DNA from: Clostridia bacterium
Lineage (GTDB): Bacteria > Bacillota > Clostridia > Christensenellales > Borkfalkiaceae
DNA length: 34,639 nt
Assembly: GCA_900771345.1 (NCBI GenBank)
Contig: CAAGNQ010000042.1
Coordinates: forward strand, 1-34,639
Reading direction: 5' to 3'
Part shown: positions 23,428 through 30,491 of the stretch, one piece after another
How the letters are laid out: every line of letters begins with the position of its first letter
How positions within the stretch are numbered: position 1 is the stretch's first letter
The notes under the pieces: model-generated
Databases searched by the model: none
Seen by the model: the letters and a program-made list of their open reading frames with translations, nothing else
Told to the model about the DNA's origin: nothing
Program-made: the position numbers and the translations under genes

Positions 23428-25443
23428 ATGGAACTGACCAAAATTCGTGGCGTAAACCAAAAACGCGAGCAAGATTTTAATAAACTTGGAATTTTTTCTA
23501 CAGCCGACCTCGTTCGGTATTTTCCACGCGCCTATTTAGATTTAAGAGAGAAACAACTTTTAAGATTCGCTTATAATAATGACGTTGTTTTGACAGCAGG
23601 AAAGGTTATATCTCTCCCATCGACAAAGTATTATCGTCGTGGTGGGGTGGTCAAGGCCGTTTGCGAGCAGGAAGGTTTTATGTTTAGTGTCGTATGGTTT
23701 AATCAGCCGTACGTTGCGAGCAAATTAAAAATAGGTGAGGAATATCTATTCTATGGAAGAGTTAAAAAGGAACTTTTTGACGCAAGTTTAGTTAATCCCT
23801 CCTTTGAACTTTGCGAAAAGGTCTTTAGATTGAAAGGGATAGTTCCTCAATATAGTTTAAAGGGTTCGCTTGGTCAAAAAATTGTCAGAGATGCAGTTAG
23901 ACTTGCAGTAGATATAGAAAAACCAAAGAGCATAATCCCTATGTTTTTGCAGGAGAAATATGGTCTTTCTAATCTTTATTCTGCATACAAGGAAGTTCAT
24001 AACCCATCAAGTTTTGAGTCGGAAAAAATGTCTGCCGATAGAATTGCTGTTGAGGAGTATTTTGCTCTTATTTCTGCATTTAAGTTTATCAAAGGTGGCA
24101 GAGAACAGGTGAGGATAAATAAGTATGATTGCTCTGCGAAGGAACTTCTAAGTTTTATTATTAACCGTTTTCCTTTTGAGTTTACCGAAGGGCAAAAGGG
24201 TGCAATTAATGAGATTTTTGCCGATATGACTGGCGAAAGGGTTATGAATAGGCTCGTTCAAGGTGACGTTGGTAGTGGCAAAACGGCTGTAGGGCTTTGC
24301 GCAATGTTTATTGCAGTTAAGAGTGGATATCAAGCAGTTATGCTTGCGCCAACCGAAGTTTTAGCAAGGCAAAATTTTAATGCAGTAAAGAAAGTCTTTC
24401 CCGATTATAACGTTGAACTTATAACAGGCTCAAATACTGCAAAAGAAAAAAGAGAAATAAAAGAGGCGATTAAAGACGGGCGTATTAATATTGTAGTTGG
24501 TACGCACGCAGTTTTGCAAGAAGACGTCCAGTTTAAAAAATTAGCACTCTGCGTGTGTGACGAACAACAAAGATTTGGTGTTGCGCAAAGGAGTAGCCTT
24601 ATGAATAAAGGAATAACTCCTGACGTTCTAGTAATGAGCGCAACGCCTATCCCACGAACTCTTTCGCTAATTTTTTATGGTGACCTTGATATAACTACTA
24701 TTAAAGACAAGCCGAAATCAAGAATAGAAATTCAAACCAATATCGTTCCTAGCGAAAAGTACGAAGATATGCTAAAATTCATTGAAGGAGAAATAGAAAA
24801 CGGCAGGCAAGCGTACTTTGTTTGTCCTAAAATTGAAGGGGACGAGGAGGGCTCGGTTATCAGTGCTACCGAACTTTATGAAAGTCTTAAAGAAAAACTA
24901 AAAAACATTAGGATAGGACTACTTCACGGCAAGATGAAAGATAAAGAAAAAAATGCCGTTATGCAAGACTTTAAGGACAAAAAGATTGATTTTTTAGTTG
25001 CAACTACCGTTATTGAAGTTGGTGTTGACGTGCCTGACGCCTCGGTTATGGTAATTTATAACGCCGAAAGATTTGGGCTTTCTCAACTCCATCAGTTAAG
25101 AGGACGGGTTGGTAGGTCTGATAAAAAAAGTTACTGTTTCTTATTAACAAGCCCTTCAACTGACGGGATAGGGCTAGAGAGGTTGAAGATAATAAAAAAC
25201 AATTCTGACGGATTTAAAATTTCCGAAGAGGATTATAAACTTCGTGGTGGTGGCGATTTTATGGGCGATAGGCAGAGTGGAAAGTTTATGAATGATTTAG
25301 GTCACCTAAATTATTCGACAGAATCAATTTTTTTAGCAAAGAAGATCAGTGACGAGGCCTTTCTTTCAGGAACCTGCCTTGACGACATTAAAAGGGTTGC
25401 GATTGAGCGATACAATAAATTAAAAGACATAACTCTTAACTAA
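23428..25443 (+). CDS. recG: ATP-dependent DNA helicase RecG
   Basis: A 671-residue superfamily 2 helicase: N-terminal wedge/OB region (1-230), Walker A GDVGSGKT (279-286), DEQQ box (378-381), SATPIPRTL, then the C-terminal helicase half with GVDVP and QLRGRVGRS. It remodels stalled forks and Holliday junctions. The Walker B box reads DEQQRFGV where most RecG proteins have DEQH; all else is normal. The ATG has no Shine-Dalgarno site and follows the fakA terminator by 9 bases, so translation may be weak or use another route. Gene order asp23-fakA-recG is standard. Confidence 0.96.
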   Translation: MELTKIRGVNQKREQDFNKLGIFSTADLVRYFPRAYLDLREKQLLRFAYNNDVVLTAGKVISLPSTKYYRRGGVVKAVCEQEGFMFSVVWFNQPYVASKLKIGEEYLFYGRVKKELFDASLVNPSFELCEKVFRLKGIVPQYSLKGSLGQKIVRDAVRLAVDIEKPKSIIPMFLQEKYGLSNLYSAYKEVHNPSSFESEKMSADRIAVEEYFALISAFKFIKGGREQVRINKYDCSAKELLSFIINRFPFEFTEGQKGAINEIFADMTGERVMNRLVQGDVGSGKTAVGLCAMFIAVKSGYQAVMLAPTEVLARQNFNAVKKVFPDYNVELITGSNTAKEKREIKEAIKDGRINIVVGTHAVLQEDVQFKKLALCVCDEQQRFGVAQRSSLMNKGITPDVLVMSATPIPRTLSLIFYGDLDITTIKDKPKSRIEIQTNIVPSEKYEDMLKFIEGEIENGRQAYFVCPKIEGDEEGSVISATELYESLKEKLKNIRIGLLHGKMKDKEKNAVMQDFKDKKIDFLVATTVIEVGVDVPDASVMVIYNAERFGLSQLHQLRGRVGRSDKKSYCFLLTSPSTDGIGLERLKIIKNNSDGFKISEEDYKLRGGGDFMGDRQSGKFMNDLGHLNYSTESIFLAKKISDEAFLSGTCLDDIKRVAIERYNKLKDITLN

Positions 25444-25446
25444 ATA

Positions 25447-25476
25447 AAAGGCGATACAACGTTTTGTATCGCCTTT
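25447..25476. terminator. Terminator between recG and the XRE regulator
   Basis: A perfect 13-bp stem, AAAGGCGATACAA with its complement (25447-25459 with 25464-25476), loop CGTT. A T-rich run follows on the minus strand, so it fits the XRE gene best; it may also stop recG transcripts. Confidence 0.8.
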
Positions 25477-25492
25477 AAATATATATTGTTTA

Positions 25493-26095
25493 TTATCTTC
25501 TTAATTTTCTGTAAATACTCCAAAATATTGCGAGCAGTTGCAGAGGAATTCCGATTAAAAAAATCTTCCATAGATTAGTTGGTGGTGCAAGCATGCTAAA
25601 ATATGCAGATAAAAAGATTGCCAGAATTATTGACCATATTAAAATGGAAATCATAATAAAGGTCAAAAATCGTTTTTTCCAAACGGCAGTAAGAACGATT
25701 AAAACAATCGCCGTTATAGGAACGGCATATATAAAGGAAAGCCAGGTATGCTTGATTGAATAAAAAATAATATCCAAAAAAGCATAACAAAGTGTTGCAA
25801 CAAGCCAAACAAGCCCAACAGAGCAAAGCCCAATTATTGCTTGTTTTGTTCTAATAAATGCCTGGATTTTTAGTTTTCTCGGCTCTTTAGGCTCTGAAAT
25901 CAAGGTATCAATAGAAACCTCGTAAAAATCGGCAATTTGCTTTAACACGTAAAGGTCAGGGAAAGACTCGCCTCGTTCCCATTTAGATACTGCTTTGTCG
26001 GTATAATTGAGTTTTTCGGCAAGTTCAGCTTGGGTTAGACCTAACGCCTTTCTGTATTTAATTAAGTTTTGTGCAAGGTTCTCTTTTATATCCAT
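25493..26095 (-). CDS. XRE-family regulator with membrane domain
   Basis: A 200-residue protein. Residues 7-62 form a classic helix-turn-helix (LGLTQAELAEKLNYTDKAVSKWERG). Residues 86-194 hold four predicted membrane helices (about 86-112, 119-138, 143-166, 175-194), so the DNA-binding head would be tethered to the membrane. Such fusions are common in Clostridia and their signals are mostly unknown. The ATG at 26095 has no ribosome site; a -10 box ends six bases before it, so the mRNA should be leaderless. Repeated TCTAC half-sites in and beyond its promoter suggest self-control and possibly control of the divergent degV gene. Confidence 0.9.
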   Translation of the reverse strand: MDIKENLAQNLIKYRKALGLTQAELAEKLNYTDKAVSKWERGESFPDLYVLKQIADFYEVSIDTLISEPKEPRKLKIQAFIRTKQAIIGLCSVGLVWLVATLCYAFLDIIFYSIKHTWLSFIYAVPITAIVLIVLTAVWKKRFLTFIMISILIWSIILAIFLSAYFSMLAPPTNLWKIFLIGIPLQLLAIFWSIYRKLRR

Positions 26096-26101
26096 AAATG
26101 C

Positions 26102-26130
26102 ATTTTAACACAAATTCTACCAAAATGCAA
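26102..26130 (-). promoter_or_regulatory. XRE-regulator promoter, predicted leaderless
   Basis: Minus strand TTGCAT (26130-26125), 17-base spacer, TAAAAT (26107-26102), then six bases to the ATG. The spacer contains GTAGAATTT, one arm of an inverted repeat. Confidence 0.7.
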
Positions 26131-26212
26131 CTGAATTTTGTTTATAAAACTATTAATTCCACTGTTAGTAGAATTTAAAAAAACTCTCTACAATTTAAAA
26201 AACAAGTGTAGA
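26112..26212. promoter_or_regulatory. Cluster of TCTAC/GTAGA half-sites
   Basis: AAATTCTAC (26112-26120) and its exact inverse GTAGAATTT (26168-26176), then TCTACA (26187-26192) and TGTAGA (26207-26212). The orientation alternates. One arm lies between the -35 and -10 of the XRE promoter, the others towards degV. This is a plausible operator array for the XRE protein; no binding data exist. Confidence 0.45.
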
Positions 26213-26233
26213 TAAAATAGGAGTATAATTTGC

Positions 26234-26261
26234 TTGATTATTTTCTTATTTTGTGTAATCT
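26234..26261 (+). promoter_or_regulatory. Candidate degV promoter
   Basis: TTGATT (26234-26239), 16-base spacer, TAATCT (26256-26261), then a leader of about 26 bases carrying AAGGAAG. The fit is moderate. A TATAAT at 26224-26229 is an alternative without a -35. Confidence 0.4.
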
Positions 26262-26293
26262 GTAATTAAACGAAAAAAAAAGGAAGTTTTAGT

Positions 26294-27142
26294 ATGAAAG
26301 TAGCAATTTCAGCAGAAACAACAATCGATTTAACAAAAGAACTTATTTTAGAAAACGACTTAAAAATTATCCCATTTTCAATTCAGTTAGGAGATAATTC
26401 TTATAACGACGGGGAAATTACGACAGATGAAATAATTTCCTTTGTTAACGAGACGGGAACTCTTCCAAAAACAAGCGCCGTTAACGAGTATGCGTTTACA
26501 GAGCACTTTGAAACCATTCTAAAGGATTACGACGCTATCGTTCACTTTTCTCTTTCTTCAAAAATGAGCCTTGCTTGTGCTAACGCGATAAGAGCATCTG
26601 AAAAATTTAAGAACGTTTACGTCGTTGATACACAGTCCCTTTCGACAGGTATAGCACTTCTAGCATTAAACGCAAAAAGACTTGCAGATGCAGGAATGGA
26701 CGCCAAAGAGATTTATGAAAACTCCCTTAAAAGAGTGCCGTTCGTTCAGGCAAGTTTTGAACTTAAACGCCTCGATTACTTATATAAGGGAGGAAGATGC
26801 AGTAGTTTGACCTTTTTTGGCGCAAATCTTCTAAAAATTCACCCACAAATTTTAGTTGAAAACGGAAAGATGATAACAGGAAAAAAATATCGTGGGAACT
26901 ATTCGCATATTGTAAAAAAATATTGTCAAGACGTGTTAGAAACTTTTAATAATCCCGATTTAACGGAGGCTTTTTTAACCTATACTACTGCTGATGAAGA
27001 GGTGCTTAATACTGCTTTGACGGCTCTAAAGGAAAGAGGTTTTAAGAAAATTCATGTAACGAGAGCAGGTGGAACGATTACAAGTCACTGTGGAGAGGGG
27101 TGCTTGGGAATTCTTTATATGAATGACGGAAAAGCAGAATAA
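26294..27142 (+). CDS. DegV-family fatty-acid-binding protein (FakB-like)
   Basis: A 282-residue DegV protein. It opens with ISAETTIDLTKEL, the family's ligand-binding start, and has TSAVNEYAF, the VDTQSLSTG strand-turn, LDYLYKGGRCSS and a C-terminal HCGEGCLGILY. DegV/FakB proteins hold a fatty acid in a deep pocket and present it to FakA for phosphorylation. FakA is encoded in this window, so the two may be partners; several DegV paralogues per genome are usual and each prefers certain chains. AAGGAAG precedes the start. Confidence 0.92.
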   Translation: MKVAISAETTIDLTKELILENDLKIIPFSIQLGDNSYNDGEITTDEIISFVNETGTLPKTSAVNEYAFTEHFETILKDYDAIVHFSLSSKMSLACANAIRASEKFKNVYVVDTQSLSTGIALLALNAKRLADAGMDAKEIYENSLKRVPFVQASFELKRLDYLYKGGRCSSLTFFGANLLKIHPQILVENGKMITGKKYRGNYSHIVKKYCQDVLETFNNPDLTEAFLTYTTADEEVLNTALTALKERGFKKIHVTRAGGTITSHCGEGCLGILYMNDGKAE

Positions 27143-27166
27143 TCAAATTATAGGACTAAAATTTTT

Positions 27167-27202
27167 AAATCCACAGGGGACTACTCTTCTGTGGATTTTC
27201 TT
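27167..27202. terminator. Terminator between degV and the amidase gene
   Basis: AAATCCACAG pairs with CTGTGGATTT (27167-27176 with 27189-27198), T-rich on both outer sides. The stem overlaps the last codons and stop of the amidase gene, so the end of that coding region doubles as the degV terminator. Confidence 0.75.
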
Positions 27203-27675
27203 ACGCCTAAAATATGAATGCATCTATGCTTTGCGAATGAATAATGCTCTAACGGTCTGTTTAATGCGTCAGACGTATTAGTTGTAACAAAAATTTTTCC
27301 TCTATCAATCTTTGTTATAATAGAGGTATGATAGTAATGATTGGAAGAGTTAGCAAACTGAATAATATCGCCAATTAATGCGTTTTCTTTTTCGGTTTGT
27401 ATTCCGAAAGGCCCTACGCCTAAATTAGTCGTTAAAAATTTATATAATTCATTCACTCCCGTCCAAGCAGGCGCTCTTCTTTTTAGCGAAATATAATACC
27501 ATCCCAAAACCGGAGTATAATTCATAACGAGACTTCCTGCAAATATGCATTGAGAAATAAAGTTAGTGCAGTTTCCTCCAAGACTATCAAAATTATAGTA
27601 GTCAGGATTTCTGTTTAGTGCATACTTATACGCATATTCAATTGCTTTTTCTCGATTATATGTTAAGGTGCGCAT
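27181..27675 (-). CDS. Putative amidase-domain protein (amidase_6 type)
   Basis: A 164-residue protein with the papain-like amidase_6 pattern: LGGNCTNFISQC, where C36 is the likely nucleophile, and HTSII with H116 as the likely base. Such proteins occur in spore-forming Clostridia and are expected to cut cell-wall or spore peptides. No signal peptide is visible, so it would act inside the cell or mother cell. The ATG at 27675 has no ribosome site. A TTGACA-N18-TACATT promoter ends 5 bases before it; the same bases also read CATACATT, a full sigma-E -10, but with no matching -35. Confidence 0.8.
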   Translation of the reverse strand: MRTLTYNREKAIEYAYKYALNRNPDYYNFDSLGGNCTNFISQCIFAGSLVMNYTPVLGWYYISLKRRAPAWTGVNELYKFLTTNLGVGPFGIQTEKENALIGDIIQFANSSNHYYHTSIITKIDRGKIFVTTNTSDALNRPLEHYSFAKHRCIHILGVRKSTEE

Positions 27676-27680
27676 ACTAC

Positions 27681-27710
27681 AATGTATGAAAAAATAATTA
27701 CTTTTGTCAA
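27681..27710 (-). promoter_or_regulatory. Amidase-gene promoter, predicted leaderless
   Basis: Minus strand TTGACA (27710-27705), 18-base spacer, TACATT (27686-27681), 5 bases to the ATG. The -10 region also fits the sigma-E -10 consensus (CATACATT, 27688-27681). Confidence 0.5.
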
Positions 27711-27806
27711 AAATGAATAAAACAATTTAATATTCAATAAATTATGCAAAAAATAACATAAATATTCAAAAAATTGCGAAAATTATGTAAAATTGTGAAA
27801 ATATGG

Positions 27807-27835
27807 TTGACAACAGAGAACAAAACAATTATAAT
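27807..27835 (+). promoter_or_regulatory. Promoter of the amino-acid ABC operon
   Basis: TTGACA (27807-27812), 17-base spacer, TATAAT (27830-27835): an exact consensus sigma-A promoter, implying strong expression. The leader is about 35 bases with AAAGGAG. Confidence 0.88.
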
Positions 27836-27876
27836 GAGAGCATAAAAAGTCGTAAAGACGAAAGGAGAAATAAAAA

Positions 27877-28707
27877 ATGAAAAAGATTCTAACATTTTTG
27901 GTTGCAGGCATTTTATCTGTAACTTGTTTGTTTGGGCTAACGGCTTGTGGGAATGATTCAATTATCGTTCATACAAACGCTTATTTTGCACCATTTGAGT
28001 ATTATGAGGGTAGCGAAATAAAGGGCGTTGACGTTGACATTATGAATAAAGTTGGCGAAAAGCTCGGTAAAAAGATTGAGTTTGTTAACGTGGAATTCTC
28101 AGCAATAATTGATAACGTTAAGGACGGTAAGGTTTGTGACGTTGGTGCTGCTGGTATTACTGTTACTGAAGAAAGACAAGCAAAGGTTGATTTCTCAAAT
28201 GCTTATTATACGTCAGTTCAATACGTAATATTTAAGACTGGTACCTTTGAAACTAGGGAAGCAACAGACGGAACGGCATGTATGTTTTGGACTGATTTAG
28301 CAAACAAGAAAATTGGCGTTCAATTAGATACGACGGGAAATATCTACGTTGATATTGAGATCAATGGTGACGGTCCTGATTATCCAGGTGAACTTGCAGA
28401 TTATAAGGAAACAACCGAACTTAAGCCATATGACGATGCAAACCTTGCATCAAGCGCATTAATAGCAGGACAAGTAGATTGTGTAGTTGTAGATGAACTA
28501 CCTGCTAAATATATTGCAAGCAAGAATGAAGGCTTAGAGTGTGTTGCGTTGTACTATAATGCAAATACTGCTACCGAAGAATCTTATGCAATATGTGTTA
28601 CAAAAGGTAACCAAGAACTTTTAAATGCAATAAATGAAGTTCTTGCAGAACTTGGAGAAACGGGCATTCAAAATCTTGTAAGACAACATTTTGGTTTGGA
28701 AGATTAG
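27877..28707 (+). CDS. Amino-acid ABC transporter, substrate-binding lipoprotein
   Basis: A 276-residue lipoprotein. The signal peptide ends in the lipobox LTAC, with C24 as the lipid-anchored residue. The mature part is a family 3 solute-binding protein: YFAPFEYYEGSEIKGVDVDI, then GAAGITVTEERQAKVDFSNAY and a C-terminal half with VDCVVVDELPA. It would catch an amino acid (polar or Gln/Cys-like; not resolved) outside the membrane and hand it to the permease. It has the strongest promoter in the window and a terminator-like hairpin after it, which would make it more abundant than the membrane parts. Confidence 0.95.
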   Translation: MKKILTFLVAGILSVTCLFGLTACGNDSIIVHTNAYFAPFEYYEGSEIKGVDVDIMNKVGEKLGKKIEFVNVEFSAIIDNVKDGKVCDVGAAGITVTEERQAKVDFSNAYYTSVQYVIFKTGTFETREATDGTACMFWTDLANKKIGVQLDTTGNIYVDIEINGDGPDYPGELADYKETTELKPYDDANLASSALIAGQVDCVVVDELPAKYIASKNEGLECVALYYNANTATEESYAICVTKGNQELLNAINEVLAELGETGIQNLVRQHFGLED

Positions 28708-28723
28708 TTTATAAGTAAAAAAA

Positions 28724-28758
28724 CAGGACTGCACGATAAAGTGTAGCCCTGATTTTTT
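28724..28758 (+). terminator. Partial terminator between binding protein and permease genes
   Basis: CAGG/CCTG (28724-28727 with 28748-28751) with an inner stem CT-GCAC/GTGT-AG and one mismatch, then six T. It lies inside the operon and probably lets only part of the transcripts through. Confidence 0.65.
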
Positions 28759-28770
28759 AAGGGAGAAAAA

Positions 28771-29484
28771 ATGTTATCAATGTTATTAGGTAGTTTTGGG
28801 GAAAATTTGAAAGCAATTTTTTTTGAAACTAAATACTTATTATGGATACTTGAGGGATTAAAGGTTACTTTAATAGTTTCCATTGGTGCAGCGGTATTAG
28901 GTTTGATATTAGGAGTACTGGTTGCACTAGTTAAAATCTCGAATAGTAAAAGCAAGCTTATGATAGTTCCTAGAGCGATATGTAATATATACATAACGAT
29001 TATTCGAGGAACGCCGATGGCTTTGCAGTTATTCATAATGGCATTCGTTGTCTTTGCAATAAGAGGATTTCCTTTGGAAATTACTGCAATTGTTGCGTTC
29101 GGCGTAAATTCAGGCGCGTACGTTGCAGAAAATATAAGGGCTGGAATTATGTCTGTTGACTATGGTCAAACGGAAGCAGGGCGAAGTTTAGGTTTAACTT
29201 GGGGAAAAACCATGTCAAAGATAGTAATTCCACAAGCAATAAAAAACGTTATTCCGTCTATAGGAAACGAATTAATTGCGCTCATAAAAGAAACGTCAAT
29301 AGTGAGCATGGTAGGAATGTTTGATTTAACGATGGCGGCAAAAGTAATAGGCTCAGGGCAAAACCTCGCTAGTTATTTAGTGCCAATGATGGTTGTTGCC
29401 GTTTTCTATCTTGCCATTGTGTATATGATTACTTTTGTAATAAAGTTAATAGAAAGGAGGTTGAGGAAAGGTGACAAACGATAG
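28771..29484 (+). CDS. Amino-acid ABC transporter permease
   Basis: A 237-residue inner-membrane permease of the HisM/GlnP family. Membrane helices start near residue 20; the cytoplasmic EAA-type loop is GQTEAGRSLGLTWGKTMSKIVIPQA, which docks on the ATPase. IIRGTPMALQL near the start of the channel part is typical for polar amino-acid permeases. A single permease gene suggests a homodimer. AAGGGAG precedes the start. It overlaps the ATPase gene by 14 bases. Confidence 0.95.
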   Translation: MLSMLLGSFGENLKAIFFETKYLLWILEGLKVTLIVSIGAAVLGLILGVLVALVKISNSKSKLMIVPRAICNIYITIIRGTPMALQLFIMAFVVFAIRGFPLEITAIVAFGVNSGAYVAENIRAGIMSVDYGQTEAGRSLGLTWGKTMSKIVIPQAIKNVIPSIGNELIALIKETSIVSMVGMFDLTMAAKVIGSGQNLASYLVPMMVVAVFYLAIVYMITFVIKLIERRLRKGDKR

Positions 29485-30406
29485 TATGATAAAAGTAGGC
29501 GACCTCCATAAAAGTTTTGGTAAACTTGAAATTTTAAAGGGTATCGACTGTGAAATTAAAAGAGGCGAAAAGGTAGTTGTTATAGGTCCGTCTGGCTCTG
29601 GAAAATCCACCTTTTTAAGATGCTTAAATCTTTTAGAAGAGCCGACGCAAGGCGAGGTTTGGCTAGAGGAGAATCTCTTAACACCCGTTGACCCTTATCT
29701 TCATGATGACGTTATTAAACTTTCAAAGGTTTATGCAAGTCTTTTTGCTAAGACTAAAAAAGAAAACCCTGAACTTTCTGACAGTGCAGTTGAAGAGGCT
29801 GTTATAAAGATTATAAAAGAAGATAAACTGCTAAAGAAAGAGGGTGGGAAATTCAAGATAGCAAAGAATAAAATAGAGAAAGATTACCGTCTTGATATCA
29901 ACCTTGCAAGGCGAAAAATCGGTATGGTTTTCCAGCACTTTAATCTTTTCAATAATCTAACCGTTTTGGAAAATCTGACGCTTGCACCTATAAAACTAAA
30001 ACTTAAAACCAAAGAAGAAGCCGAGAAAAAGGCAAAAGAACTTTTAAGGCGAATCGGGCTAGAAGAAAAGGCTAACGTATATCCATCTACCTTGTCTGGA
30101 GGGCAAAAACAGAGAATAGCAATCATAAGGGCGCTTGCAATGGAGCCGGACGTAATGCTTTTTGATGAGCCGACGTCAGCGCTCGACCCCGAAATGGTAG
30201 GCGAAGTACTAGAACTGATGAAAGATTTAGCCAACGAGGGAATGACGATGGTTGTAGTAACTCACGAAATGGGATTTGCTAAAGAAGTGGCTTCAAGGAT
30301 TCTGTTTATGGATGACGGTAAAATCAAAGAAGAGGCCAACCCAAAAGACTTTTTTAATAAACCAAAAGACGCAAGATTAAAAGAGTTTTTGTCTAAAGTT
30401 TTATAA
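29471..30406 (+). CDS. Amino-acid ABC transporter ATPase with large internal insertion
   Basis: A 311-residue ATPase of the GlnQ/HisP group. Walker A is GPSGSGKST (39-47), the Q loop is MVFQHFNLF (Q155), the signature LSGGQKQR, Walker B VMLFDEPTSALD, and the H loop VVTHEMG. The family is usually about 240-250 residues. Here about 65-70 extra, charged and helix-forming residues sit between roughly 72 and 143, between Walker A and the Q loop. The start is a GTG with AGGAGG 10 bases before; an in-frame ATG at 29486 is the alternative. It powers the importer encoded just upstream. Confidence 0.94.
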   Translation: MTNDSMIKVGDLHKSFGKLEILKGIDCEIKRGEKVVVIGPSGSGKSTFLRCLNLLEEPTQGEVWLEENLLTPVDPYLHDDVIKLSKVYASLFAKTKKENPELSDSAVEEAVIKIIKEDKLLKKEGGKFKIAKNKIEKDYRLDINLARRKIGMVFQHFNLFNNLTVLENLTLAPIKLKLKTKEEAEKKAKELLRRIGLEEKANVYPSTLSGGQKQRIAIIRALAMEPDVMLFDEPTSALDPEMVGEVLELMKDLANEGMTMVVVTHEMGFAKEVASRILFMDDGKIKEEANPKDFFNKPKDARLKEFLSKVL

Positions 30407-30449
30407 ACCTCAACAAAATTTGAGGAAAAATTGATGCAAAATTGCATTG

Positions 30450-30491
30450 CCCACTGTATAATATATATAAAAGTTATACGGTGGGTTTTTT
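30450..30491 (+). terminator. Terminator-like hairpin abutting the acyltransferase start codon
   Basis: CCCAC-T-GTATAA pairs with TTATAC-G-GTGGG (30450-30461 with 30474-30485, one T-G wobble), then six T, and the ATG follows at once. The 5' arm contains a TATAAT (30457-30462). The 3' arm contains GGTGGG, the only ribosome-site candidate. Confidence 0.65.

Noticed and set aside
27720..27806. Repeated AATTATGNAAAA-like stretches before the ABC operon
   Set aside because: Short, imperfect and expected in such AT-rich DNA; no regular spacing as in a CRISPR array or iterons.
30411..30428. CCTCAA/TTGAGG hairpin after the ABC ATPase gene
   Set aside because: It is followed by A residues, not T, on the plus strand, so it is not a rightward terminator; the hairpin at 30450-30491 fits better.
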